Shown here: positions 44,694 to 53,797 of the stretch, piece by piece | Layout of the letters: each line of letters starts with the position of its first letter | How positions within the stretch are numbered: the stretch's first letter is position 1 | NCBI RefSeq assembly: GCF_000723165.1 | Contig: NZ_HG322949.1 | Span: 2,328,881-2,392,880 of the forward strand | Source of the DNA: Janthinobacterium agaricidamnosum NBRC 102515 = DSM 9628 | GTDB lineage: Bacteria > Pseudomonadota > Gammaproteobacteria > Burkholderiales > Burkholderiaceae_D | DNA length: 64,000 bases | Direction: 5' to 3' | Notes under the pieces: generated by a model | Seen by the model: the letters and a program-made list of their open reading frames with translations, nothing else | What the model was told of the DNA's origin: nothing | The model's database searches: none | Position numbers and translations under genes: made by a program

Positions 44694-47600
44694 TGCTTGC
44701 AGGACTTATAGGGAGCGTTGGGCGCCGCGCCGTCTGGCGCCAGCGCCTCGCGCCTGACGATGCCGCAGGCGAGCCTGACTAGCGAACTCATCCTCAAGTC
44801 CCACAGTTGCGGCAGCTCGCCGCCGGTGACAATCAGTTCGCCATTTTCAGACAGCGCCACCGGCAGTGCCGCCGCTTTGCCCGTCAGCGTGCGGCCCAGC
44901 CTGCGATAAGGCAGGCTGGCGGCATCCCACAGCATGATGCGGCCATCGCGGTCGGACGACAGCATCACAGGCCGGGCGCCGCCGCTGAACGCCAGCGCGC
45001 TGATATCGACTTCATGCAACTGGTCCAGCGGCTGCCGTGCGCCGGTCGCGACATCGACGATGAAAATATCGTGTTCGGTGGTGCCCAGTGCGACATGGCT
45101 GCCGTCCGGCGCATAGGCGAGCGCCGAGACGAGCAGTGCCGGTATCTGTTGCGGACCGGTGTTGGCCGCCCGCTGTATCTTGCCCTGGGCGCTGACGCTC
45201 CAGAAGGTCAGGCTGATCTCGCCGCTGATCGTGGCCAGCTGGGTGCCCAGCGGGTTGAACGCCAGTTGCTGTATCTTGGCCTGCTGGTCTACGGCGACGC
45301 TGTCGAGCAAGCGCGGCTGGCGCGGTACGCCGACGTCGTACAGCGAGAGAGTATGGCCGGCCGCCACCGCCAGCGTCGCGCGGCGCGGGTCGGGATGGAA
45401 TGCCAGCCGATAGCGCGCCGATTTTTCGGCGCTCCCCGGCAATTGCGCCAGCAGCTGGCCGGCGCGGTTCCACAGCATGATTTTCTCGCCGGCCTGGCCG
45501 GCGGTGGCGATCAGCGTGCCGCTGCGATTCATCGCCAGCGCTGTCAAGCTGGCGGTGCGCACCTCAAAAGGCGTTTGTTTGGCGTAGCCGTGAAGCGTGG
45601 CGTCCTGCGCAATCTGTAACGCGACCTGGTGCGACGAGCCGAGTGCGACGGTGTGGCCGTCGGCCGACAGCGCCACATGGCTCCAGCCGCCGGCGCCGGC
45701 GGAGCCGCGCGGAACGATGTCGAAGGCCTGCGTCGGCAGGGGCCTGGTGTTGTTTAAATCGATTAACGACAGCGTGCGGCTGCCGCCAACCGCCAGGATG
45801 GACGCGGAGTAGGGCGCGAACGCGACGCTGTACAGACGCTCCGGAAAGCGCAGTTGCAACGGCGCCCGGTAGTAGGCGTCGCGTCCTTGCCGCTTATCGA
45901 ATAGCGGATCGACGTCGACGGTCTTGCTTTCTCCGCCGACAAAGGCCAGCCACTTGCCGTCGGCGGAGAAATCTGCGGCGAATGCGGGAGCATCGGATTT
46001 TCCATAGCTGCCCATCGCGCTTGCCAGTTGCGGCACGCCGGTCGCATGATCCCATACGGCGACGCGGCTGCGCCGTTCCGTGATCGCGTCGTCTATCCGC
46101 ACTTCCGCCCAGCCGCTGGCGGCGAGCCGCTGCTTGACCGCATCGTAGCTCAAGCCATAGACCCCGGCCTTGCCTGGGGCGCCATGATGGCCATTGTCGG
46201 CCAGATTCAGCCGCATGGTGCGGACCAGTGCCCGGGCGGCGCCGTCGGCCGCGTTCCACGGCCATAGCCAGATATAACCGTTGAAATCGCCAATCGCCAG
46301 CCGATCCTGTCCCACGAAGGCCAGCGCATATATCTTGCCGGCGCCTTTGGCCGCGCCCTGGAAGCGCGCCCGCTCCAGCGGCGCGGCGGGATCGCTGATA
46401 TCCCACACCACTACTTGCCGGTCCCATATGCCGACCGCCAGCGCGCGCTGGTCCGGGCTGAAGGCGAGCGTGGTCAGCCTGGCGCCCGCATGATGCTTTT
46501 CGCTGAGCAGCCTGACGCCGGGTTTGCCGCCCGTGAAAGTGCTTGCCCACAGGCGCAGCGTGCCGGCCGCGTCGGCGCTGGCCAGCAGGCTGCCGTCGGC
46601 ATTGAACGCGACGCAATACACCATCGCCGGGTGCGGGATGGCAGTGATTTGCTTGCCGCTGCGCAGATCCCACAAGATGACCGATTTGTCGAAGCTGGCG
46701 GAGGCGATCATGGTGCCGTTCGGGTGAAAGGCAAGCTGGCGTATCGAGGCGTTATGCCCGTTGAAGACTTGTTTGGTCGGCGGCACCACCACCAGCCCGG
46801 ACAGCAGTGCGGCACGGGTCAATTGTTGCGGATCAGCCAGTGCACCCGCCGCCACTTGTTTGGCCGGCGCCGCCAGCAGCAAGTCGTGGGCGCTCAATCC
46901 CAGCCGCAGCGTTTGCGCATATTGGCCTTGCGGCAGCGTCAGCGCATCGCCGCTGACGCTGCGTATTTCGTTGATGCTATAGGCAATATAGAGTTCGTTG
47001 CGCAGCCGCTGCTGATTACGCCACTGATATGTCAGGCAGCCCGCCAGCACCACCATGACCGCCATCCCGCCGCGCTGCCAGAGGATCTGGCGCCGGTTGC
47101 GGCGCTGCTGCTGCAGGATCGAGCGGGCATCGTTACTGGCGGCGATGCTGGCGCTGAGGTAGTCCTGTTCGTTTTTATCGGCGTCGCCGCGATGCGCTTC
47201 ATACCAGTTGCTGGCGTCGCCGATCGCGCTATCGGACAGCAGCATATTGTCGCCGCGTCCCTGGGCGTCCCATAGCGCCGCCTGCCGCTGGAACGGGGTC
47301 AGGTTATGCTGCTGCCAGAGTTCGTTGCGCTCCAGGATAGGCGCGACCAGCCGGTCATGGGTGATTTCGATCCACTCGCGGCCGTTGCGCCGGTCGTAGC
47401 GCAATAGATGCTCGCTGACCAGCAAGTCTATGCTGTGGTTATCCAGCCCATGCGTGGATCCCGTTTCGCGCAGGATTTGGGCGCGCAACGACTTGGCGAC
47501 GATCAGGTATTGATCGATCCACGCGCGCAGGCGGCGTTCCGCGACGCCGCCGATCGCGGCGGTGGCGGCGATGACGCTATCGTAGAATTCCCCGAGCGCG

Positions 47601-48517
47601 TCGTCGACGGCGCCCGATTTGCGCAATTCGGCCGGCCCGAGGTTTTGTTTCAGGTGTAAATCCCACAGCCGGCGGCAAACCACTTGCAGCTGTACCGGCT
47701 CGACATGCGTACCGATCGCCAGGTGGTGCGAGTCGCCGGTCTGGACCCGCACGGTGGCCAGGTCGTCGGCCAGTTCGGCGATATGTTGCGGGTCGAATGG
47801 ATGGCCGGCCGCGCTGGCCGGCCCGCTGATGGCCTGGCAGGCCTGGCCGCGGTTGAGCAGGTTGAGGCGGTAGCGGGTCAGCAGCGAGGTGGGCAGCAAG
47901 TGGCTGTAGACGTCGATGTCGGCGATGTGATCTTCGCGGATGACGAAGATGGCCCAGCGCCGGCGGTCTTGCAGCGCTACCGCGAGTTCCAGGAAAAACT
48001 CCAGTTTCAGGGCGTGGTCGGTCGGGTCCAGCGTGCAAATTTCCTCGAACTGGTCGAAGATCAGCACTTCGAGTGCCGAGTCCGGCGGGCCGTCCTGCGG
48101 CTGGTGCGGACGCGCCTCCAGATAGGCCGACAAGGATAGCGGCATGGCTGCCTCGATGGCGTTGCGCTGCTGTTCGTCCAGGTCCGACGACAGACATTCG
48201 GTGACGCTGTAAAGGTAGCGGTTGCGGCTCTGGCTGCTGTTGTCCGCGGCCAGCAGATTGACGCGTATGGCGGGCAGTACCCGGAAATTTTCTTGCTGGC
48301 GCAGCAGTTTGATCAGGCCCGCATTGATCAGCGAAGTCTTGCCGGCGCCGGATGGCGAATACAGCAGGATCAGCCGCTCGGCAACCAGCAAGTCGCATAG
48401 ATCCCGGGTTTCGTTATCGCGTCCGAACAGGGCATCGTCCGCTTGCAGCGGCCGCGGACCGACGAAAGGATTGGCGCGGACTTTGGCGCGGCGCTCATTG
48501 ATCTGTTCGGGTTGCAT
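44690..48517 (-). CDS. STAND-type NTPase with transmembrane segment and WD40 propeller
   Basis: 1275 residues. An N-terminal FVGPRPLQADDALFGRDNE motif typical of nSTAND1 NTPases leads into Walker A SPSGAGKT (54-61) and Walker B VLIFDQFEE (151-159), then a helical/winged region to about 470. A hydrophobic membrane segment follows at about 480-500 (GGMAVMVVLAGCLTYQW). From about residue 600 come at least ten degenerate WD40 blades, including GHNASIRQLAFHPNGTMIAS. The layout is that of a ligand-gated sensor hub: the propeller recognises a trigger and the NTPase oligomerises. It overlaps the SIR2 frame by 23 bp upstream and the caspase-like gene by ATGA downstream. Confidence 0.9.
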   Translation of the reverse strand: MQPEQINERRAKVRANPFVGPRPLQADDALFGRDNETRDLCDLLVAERLILLYSPSGAGKTSLINAGLIKLLRQQENFRVLPAIRVNLLAADNSSQSRNRYLYSVTECLSSDLDEQQRNAIEAAMPLSLSAYLEARPHQPQDGPPDSALEVLIFDQFEEICTLDPTDHALKLEFFLELAVALQDRRRWAIFVIREDHIADIDVYSHLLPTSLLTRYRLNLLNRGQACQAISGPASAAGHPFDPQHIAELADDLATVRVQTGDSHHLAIGTHVEPVQLQVVCRRLWDLHLKQNLGPAELRKSGAVDDALGEFYDSVIAATAAIGGVAERRLRAWIDQYLIVAKSLRAQILRETGSTHGLDNHSIDLLVSEHLLRYDRRNGREWIEITHDRLVAPILERNELWQQHNLTPFQRQAALWDAQGRGDNMLLSDSAIGDASNWYEAHRGDADKNEQDYLSASIAASNDARSILQQQRRNRRQILWQRGGMAVMVVLAGCLTYQWRNQQRLRNELYIAYSINEIRSVSGDALTLPQGQYAQTLRLGLSAHDLLLAAPAKQVAAGALADPQQLTRAALLSGLVVVPPTKQVFNGHNASIRQLAFHPNGTMIASASFDKSVILWDLRSGKQITAIPHPAMVYCVAFNADGSLLASADAAGTLRLWASTFTGGKPGVRLLSEKHHAGARLTTLAFSPDQRALAVGIWDRQVVVWDISDPAAPLERARFQGAAKGAGKIYALAFVGQDRLAIGDFNGYIWLWPWNAADGAARALVRTMRLNLADNGHHGAPGKAGVYGLSYDAVKQRLAASGWAEVRIDDAITERRSRVAVWDHATGVPQLASAMGSYGKSDAPAFAADFSADGKWLAFVGGESKTVDVDPLFDKRQGRDAYYRAPLQLRFPERLYSVAFAPYSASILAVGGSRTLSLIDLNNTRPLPTQAFDIVPRGSAGAGGWSHVALSADGHTVALGSSHQVALQIAQDATLHGYAKQTPFEVRTASLTALAMNRSGTLIATAGQAGEKIMLWNRAGQLLAQLPGSAEKSARYRLAFHPDPRRATLAVAAGHTLSLYDVGVPRQPRLLDSVAVDQQAKIQQLAFNPLGTQLATISGEISLTFWSVSAQGKIQRAANTGPQQIPALLVSALAYAPDGSHVALGTTEHDIFIVDVATGARQPLDQLHEVDISALAFSGGARPVMLSSDRDGRIMLWDAASLPYRRLGRTLTGKAAALPVALSENGELIVTGGELPQLWDLRMSSLVRLACGIVRREALAPDGAAPNAPYKSCKQ

Positions 48518-49241
48518 GATTGCCCCACTGCCGGGTTAATTCATCGACAAAGCTTTCCAGGCTTGAGTCATAGATCTCGACATTGCGATTCGACGTGAAA
48601 TATTTTCTTAAATAGTCGCGCGCAACCTTCGGTTCTATCATGCGTCCTTCCAATGGCTCGATCTGTACCGCGATGTGGGAATACTGTTCGCTGCTGCGGT
48701 TGCCCTCGCGGCGCAGCAGTCCACGAAACAGGGTGCGGAAATCCCAGTCGTCGAATTGAAAACCGAGAAAGACCAATCCCTTTTGCGCGAATACCCGCCG
48801 CATGTACGGCGCCAGTCCGGTCACGGTATTGGCCTGGTTGCGCGTAAAGCCGACCAGGAAATCGAAATAGTCGTCCTCGGTCAGCACCACGGTGGAGGGC
48901 GCGCTCATATTGCCGAAGACTTGAAATACCAGCGGCCGTTCGATGCTGGGGCGGTAGCCCGGTTCCGTGTCGAACACCGACTCGGGCCAGTCCGCCTCGT
49001 CGTTCTTCTCGAATTCGCGCCAGCGGCATACCACCACCGCGGGCTTTCGGTCTTCCGCTGCCAGCGCCTCTTCCAGCAGATTGTCGCGGTTGGTCGTCAC
49101 GTAGGTGGTAAAGGGCAGGCGCGCCAGCTTGCTGTAAATGTCTTGCGCCTGACCCGATGCCGCATCGGTTTTGCGCAGCGACTGGCCGACCACGCTGACC
49201 AGTTTGGCCAGCGAATAATCCTTGCCTTTTGCGTTGCGCAT
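48495..49241 (-). CDS. SIR2-like domain, displaced frame of the CHAT-SIR2 gene
   Basis: Carries most of a SIR2-fold domain: TTYVTTNRDNLLEEAL, STVVLTEDDYFDFLVG, and a late strand VFLGFQFDDWDF typical of SIR2_2-like NADase/nucleotide domains. The frame is open from about 49316, upstream of its first ATG (49241), and continues a sequence whose start (VLVLGPGLAEGI) is in the CHAT frame. The fusion is broken by one base near 49313. The usual catalytic HG is read here as VFQVFGN, so the histidine seems to be missing. Intact, the combined protein would be about 721 residues. It overlaps the STAND start by 23 bp. Confidence 0.75.
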   Translation of the reverse strand: MRNAKGKDYSLAKLVSVVGQSLRKTDAASGQAQDIYSKLARLPFTTYVTTNRDNLLEEALAAEDRKPAVVVCRWREFEKNDEADWPESVFDTEPGYRPSIERPLVFQVFGNMSAPSTVVLTEDDYFDFLVGFTRNQANTVTGLAPYMRRVFAQKGLVFLGFQFDDWDFRTLFRGLLRREGNRSSEQYSHIAVQIEPLEGRMIEPKVARDYLRKYFTSNRNVEIYDSSLESFVDELTRQWGNHATRTDQ

Positions 49242-50659
49242 GTCCAGCGGTAATTCATCGCGGTATTTGCTGCTGATTTCTTTTTTAAATGCTTTCTTAA
49301 TTGCTCCAACGGAAAATTACGATTGCGGCTATAGGCCAGGTATTGGGCCACCTGCGGCAAGTCGTCGCGCTGTTGCGGCGCCATCGGAAAGCCATAATGG
49401 TCGGCCCAGCGCGCGGCGATGTCGCGTGACGAGCCGATGATGCCTTCCGCCAGGCCGGGCCCCAGCACCAGCACGGTATGGTCGCCGCTGATATCGGTCA
49501 GCAAGGCGTCCCAATGAAAACTGCCGCCGTTGCTGGCGCTGTTGCCATACCATAGGGCTCCCCCTTTGAGGCGCATGAAAAGTACCGGCATCCACCAGTC
49601 TGCGCGCTGGCGTATCTGGCCGCGCGCCACCGCCATGGCGCTGTCGATCTGGCCGTGCAGCCGTAATTGCTGGAACAGATGCGGCATGAAAATGGCGACG
49701 CTGGCCATGCTGATGTTGCCTTGCATGCCGATCACCGCCGGCACGCCCGCTTCCAGCAAGCGCGGGCCGAGTGCGGTCAGGGCGCGGCCTTCCTGCAAGT
49801 CGCTGCCGTCGCCGGCGCTCTGGCAGGAGGCCAGCACCACCAGGCGCGGGCGATGCTGCATTTCGCGCAAGCGCACCGCCAGCTCGCTGCCGCGCACCAC
49901 GTCGGTATCGCCGGCGTCGTTTTCGAGGTAGAGGCGGGGTTTTTCGTCGATCAGGGCGCCATGGCAAATCAGGTAGAAAATATCGTATCCGTGCCGTAAC
50001 TTGGTAATGATGTTGCTGAAGGTGGCCTGGCCGCGTTCGGCCAGCAGGTCATAATCGAAATCGGCGAAGGTGGTGGCCGCCAGTTTGCTCTCGTTCGGCA
50101 CATCGGCCGGCGTGAAACTCTGGTTGCCGTGCTGGTAGTCGCCGATATCCTGCGGATTGCAGATCACCACCAGCACCTTCAGGCGGTGCGCGCGAACCGG
50201 CGTCAGCGGACGCCAGTCATTGCTGCCGAGGTAGCGCGAGAACACCACGTCGTCGCGCATCAGTAGCAGGCTCTGGTCGACCGGGTCGGCCAGGGTTTCC
50301 CACCAAATATTATGCAGTTCCGGCGCATTGTTGCTGATAAACAGGCGCAGGCGCAGTACCAGTTGCCGCTCTTGCGCGATATTGTGGGCCGAGTCATAAC
50401 CGTTGCGGATCTCGGCGTTGCCAAACAGCATGGAGGATAATGCCTGGCCGTACTGTACCGCGTCGCCCTTGTATTGCGCCAACACCTGGAGGTCGATTTT
50501 GACGGGGCTGGTGTCGATCATGCGCACATCGGCATCGTCTTGTGGCCGGGTGAAACGCAACGCGGCGGTGTACAAACCTGGCTGCAGCCAGCGCAGTGTC
50601 AGTTCCAGTTCGCAAGCTTGTCCATTTGCTGTCGGACCCGCCGCATTCCCCATTGTCAT
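49097..50659 (-). CDS. CHAT-domain caspase-like protease fused to a SIR2 domain (frameshifted)
   Basis: The leading gene of the island operon. Residues 1-150 are unassigned. A CHAT (caspase HetF-associated with TPR) protease domain follows at about 160-380, with the catalytic His233 in FYLICHGAL and Cys279 in VVLASCQSAG. The start of a SIR2 fold (VLVLGPGL, about 396) follows until residue 449. There the frame shifts: from F449 the tail to 49097 is out-of-frame Arg-rich sequence, while the true continuation is in the other frame. A T lost from a T-tract at 49313-49316 explains it. ATG 50659 has GGAG about 12 bases upstream. If translated alone, the CHAT part would still be complete. Confidence 0.82.
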   Translation of the reverse strand: MTMGNAAGPTANGQACELELTLRWLQPGLYTAALRFTRPQDDADVRMIDTSPVKIDLQVLAQYKGDAVQYGQALSSMLFGNAEIRNGYDSAHNIAQERQLVLRLRLFISNNAPELHNIWWETLADPVDQSLLLMRDDVVFSRYLGSNDWRPLTPVRAHRLKVLVVICNPQDIGDYQHGNQSFTPADVPNESKLAATTFADFDYDLLAERGQATFSNIITKLRHGYDIFYLICHGALIDEKPRLYLENDAGDTDVVRGSELAVRLREMQHRPRLVVLASCQSAGDGSDLQEGRALTALGPRLLEAGVPAVIGMQGNISMASVAIFMPHLFQQLRLHGQIDSAMAVARGQIRQRADWWMPVLFMRLKGGALWYGNSASNGGSFHWDALLTDISGDHTVLVLGPGLAEGIIGSSRDIAARWADHYGFPMAPQQRDDLPQVAQYLAYSRNRNFPLEQLRKHLKKKSAANTAMNYRWTCATQKARIIRWPNWSAWSASRCAKPMRHRVRRKTFTASWRACPLPPT

Positions 50660-50896
50660 GGTTGCCGCTCCGCATACGTTCTACTTCATCCGGAAAATGC
50701 GCGGCCTGTCATATGGGTGCTGAACATAGGGTGCTGAGCATAAATTAATTGCCGATTACTATCACGGCATTCGTCAGGCGGCCTTGCGCACTCCCAAACT
50801 ACTACTTGGATCAATGCCGTCTTTGATAATTCGTAAAGTGCAAAGCGGAACTTTCAGGCCATCGGCCAGCCTGTAGACCGGGTGTTGCGCTGACGG

Positions 50897-52597
50897 TCAA
50901 GCCGGTTCGGCGTGTTCCACCATCAATTGCACCTTGGTCGTGCCATTGTATTCGTTGGCGTCCAGCCGGAACGCCACCCGCGCCCGTTCGCCGACGGCAT
51001 CCGTGTGGCCGAACCAGATCGCGTCGAAGCGGGCGCCGTTCTTTTCGAGCAGCAGTTTCAAGTGCCGTTCTTTCAAGATGCGCTGGCTGACCACCCGGAA
51101 TTCGTCGCAAAACACCGGCGGCGCAAAACCCTGGCCCCACACCTGGCCATCCATCAGCGCGATGAAGTCGGTGGTGTAATACGCGTCTTCCAGCGGGCCG
51201 TCGGTTTCGATCACGCGTTCCAGTTGCTGCTGGCTGAGCCAGGCCCGCCCGACCGCTTCGAACGCCTGTGAAAACGCGTCGAACGCGTCGGCGCGGATGG
51301 TCAGGCCGGCCGCCATCGCGTGGCCGCCGAATTTGTCGATCAGACTGGGCGCGCGTTTCGACACCAGGTCGAGCGCGTCGCGCAGGTGAAAACCGGGGAT
51401 CGAGCGGCCGGAGCCCTTGATCCAGCCGTCGGCGCCGGGCGCGAAGGTGATCGTCGGGCGGTAGAATTTTTCTTTCAGGCGCGACGCGACGATGCCGATC
51501 ACGCCCTGGTGCCACGCCGCGTCGAACACGCTGATGGTGCTGCTGTTGGCCGGTTCGAACTGGTCCAGGTGCAGCAAGGCCGTATCTTGCATTTCGGCTT
51601 CGATTTCGCGCCGCTTCAGATTGATGTCGTTCAGTTGCTGGGCCAGCGCCCACGCGCGGCCTTCGTCGTCGGTGATCAGGCATTCGATGCCGAGCGACAT
51701 GTCTTGCAGGCGGCCGGCGGCGTTCAGGCGCGGCCCCAGCGCGAAGCCGAGGTCGAACGGGGTGGCGCTGCGGGCCTCGCGGCCGGCCACACGGAACAGC
51801 GCCGCCACGCCGGCGTGCATCTGGCCGGCGCGCATGCGCTTCAAGCCTTGCGCGACCAGGATGCGGTTGTTCGCATCGAGGCGCACCACGTCGGCCACCG
51901 TGCCGAGCGCGACCAGGTCGAGCAAGTGGTCCAGCTTCGGCTGGGTTTGCTGGTCGAAGATGCCGCGCCGGCGCATTTCGGCGCGCAGCGCCAGCAGCAC
52001 GTAAAACACCACGCCGACGCCGGCCAGGTGCTTGCTCGGGAAGCCGCAGGCGGGCTGGTTCGGGTTGACGATGACGCGCGCGTCCGGCAAGGTCTCGGCC
52101 GGCAAATGGTGGTCGGTGACGACCACTTCGATGCCGCGCCGGTTCGCTTCGGCGACGCCGTCGATGCTGGCGATGCCGTTGTCGACGGTGATGATGATGT
52201 CGGGCGATTTTTCGCGCGCCGTCAGCGCCACGATTTCCGGCGTCAGGCCGTAGCCGTACTCAAAACGGTTGGGCACGATGAAATCGACGTGCGCGCCCAT
52301 CGCCCGCAAGCCGCGCAGCGCCACGGCGCAGGCGGTGGCGCCGTCGCAATCGTAGTCGGCCACGATGACCATGCGTTTATGGGCGGCGATGGCGTCGGCC
52401 AGGAATGCGCCGGCGGCGTCGATGTGCAGCAGGCCGGACGGCGGCATCATCGATTTCAGTTCAATCGACAGCTCCTTGGCGTCGACCAGGCCGCGCGCCG
52501 CGTACAGCCGCGCCAGCACTGGGTGGACGCCGTCCTGGCGCAGCATTTCGGATACCCGGAACGGGCAGGGGCGGGTGGCGATGCGGGTACGGGTCAT
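50897..52597 (-). CDS. recJ: Single-stranded-DNA-specific exonuclease RecJ
   Basis: 566-residue DHH-family 5'-3' exonuclease of recombination and mismatch repair. DHH motifs: MVIVADYDCDGATAC, VDNGIAS, TDHHLP and GTVADVV; the DHHA1 signature GGHAMAAG is followed by a C-terminal OB-like part. ATG 52597 forms an ATGA overlap with the upstream gene's stop, so the start is clear although the frame is open to 53050. It marks the right border of the accessory island. Confidence 0.95.
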   Translation of the reverse strand: MTRTRIATRPCPFRVSEMLRQDGVHPVLARLYAARGLVDAKELSIELKSMMPPSGLLHIDAAGAFLADAIAAHKRMVIVADYDCDGATACAVALRGLRAMGAHVDFIVPNRFEYGYGLTPEIVALTAREKSPDIIITVDNGIASIDGVAEANRRGIEVVVTDHHLPAETLPDARVIVNPNQPACGFPSKHLAGVGVVFYVLLALRAEMRRRGIFDQQTQPKLDHLLDLVALGTVADVVRLDANNRILVAQGLKRMRAGQMHAGVAALFRVAGREARSATPFDLGFALGPRLNAAGRLQDMSLGIECLITDDEGRAWALAQQLNDINLKRREIEAEMQDTALLHLDQFEPANSSTISVFDAAWHQGVIGIVASRLKEKFYRPTITFAPGADGWIKGSGRSIPGFHLRDALDLVSKRAPSLIDKFGGHAMAAGLTIRADAFDAFSQAFEAVGRAWLSQQQLERVIETDGPLEDAYYTTDFIALMDGQVWGQGFAPPVFCDEFRVVSQRILKERHLKLLLEKNGARFDAIWFGHTDAVGERARVAFRLDANEYNGTTKVQLMVEHAEPA

Positions 52598-53637
52598 GTC
52601 GACAACTTGTTCAAGGTGATGGCGCGCCAGAATTTGCGCTGGGCGTTTTTGTTGCCGCTGAATTCGGCGCAGGTATCGCGGTTGCTCAAGACCAGCGTCA
52701 ACTGGCCGATGCGGCCGTCTTTGAGCGCCGCCAGCAACGGTGCGAACCATTCCTGTTCCAGGCGCTGCATCTGCATCAGCCAGCCGGACCAGTCTTCCGA
52801 CAGGCCGGGGCCGCTCAGGCTGCCCAGCACGGCCAGCGCCTGGCGCGGATTGTCTTTGAGTATGCCGTCCAGCGTCGCCGCGCGGCGGCCCGGTTCGGCC
52901 AGCGCCGCCGTCCACGACGGCACGTCGGCGGTATATAACGGGGGGCTGGCGCTTGGCGCTGGCTGTGCCGCGCCGCCCCACAGCCAGAAGGAATTGACGG
53001 CGCCGAGGCCGCGCTGCTGGCGCGCTTGGTTGACGGCGTTTTCGTACCACAGCATTTGCACTTCGTTTTGCAATTTGCGCGACGCCAGCGCGTTGGCGCC
53101 TTCCGGCATCCAGCCATTCAGGTTGTGGCCGGTGGCGGTATCGGGCGAGGCGGTGGCCAGTTGGGCCCAGTCGTCGGCGCGCATGAACCAGGTATGCGCG
53201 TCGCCATACAGCAAGGGTTTGCCCAGTTCGTCGAAATACGGCCTGGCGCCGTCGAACAGCGCGCGGCTGTCCGCTTGATCCAGCGTCAATTGGCGGGGGT
53301 CGCCCATTTGCAAGTGGTTACGGGCGATTTGCACATGAATCGGATGGATTAAAAACCAGCAGCCGCCATCCGGCTGCAAGCCGTAGCCGCGCATCGCCGC
53401 CTGGGCGAACGCGGTGCTCGCGCCGCTGCCGTGCGGCGCCGGGCTCAGGCCCAGCGCATGGGCCAGCCAGGTTTCATGCGGCAGCACGCGGCTGCCATTG
53501 TCGACCGGGGTGACGGCGTATTGGCTGGTGCGTGACAGCAAGGCCGCCAGCGCGGGCGCATGGAGTGCGCGGATCAGGTCTTTGGCGAGCTCTGCCATTG
53601 GCAGGGCGAAGGGCAGGACGATGGTAAGTTGATTCAT
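52594..53637 (-). CDS. RpfE-type conserved protein
   Basis: 347 residues. It resembles the beta-proteobacterial family often labelled regulatory protein RpfE type or, by automatic transfer, phosphoglycerate mutase. Visible blocks are IVLPFALPMAELAKDLIRAL, a long middle with GCWFLIHPIHVQIARNHL, and a C-terminal LTLVLSNRDTCAEFSG. No PGM active-site motif is visible to me, so an enzymatic label is not justified. It is translationally coupled to recJ by ATGA, a conserved pairing that hints at a nucleic-acid-related job. Confidence 0.8.
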   Translation of the reverse strand: MNQLTIVLPFALPMAELAKDLIRALHAPALAALLSRTSQYAVTPVDNGSRVLPHETWLAHALGLSPAPHGSGASTAFAQAAMRGYGLQPDGGCWFLIHPIHVQIARNHLQMGDPRQLTLDQADSRALFDGARPYFDELGKPLLYGDAHTWFMRADDWAQLATASPDTATGHNLNGWMPEGANALASRKLQNEVQMLWYENAVNQARQQRGLGAVNSFWLWGGAAQPAPSASPPLYTADVPSWTAALAEPGRRAATLDGILKDNPRQALAVLGSLSGPGLSEDWSGWLMQMQRLEQEWFAPLLAALKDGRIGQLTLVLSNRDTCAEFSGNKNAQRKFWRAITLNKLST

Positions 53638-53797
53638 CCCGAGATTGTAGGGCATCCGCCGCTGTTTTTGTGCGGCGAGCCTGAGAAAAGCGCGGACAAA
53701 CCAGGCTGGCCCGTGCTTGCCGATGGCATAAATGGTGTGGTGAAATCAATTTCTATGGCACACTGCGCGCTCACAGGGTTTTCCATTGCGGGATCGC

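Noticed and set aside
49310-49319. Programmed -1 frameshift in CHAT-SIR2
   Set aside because: The site lacks an X-XXY-YYZ heptamer in the correct phase and no strong downstream stem was seen, so a plain indel is more likely.
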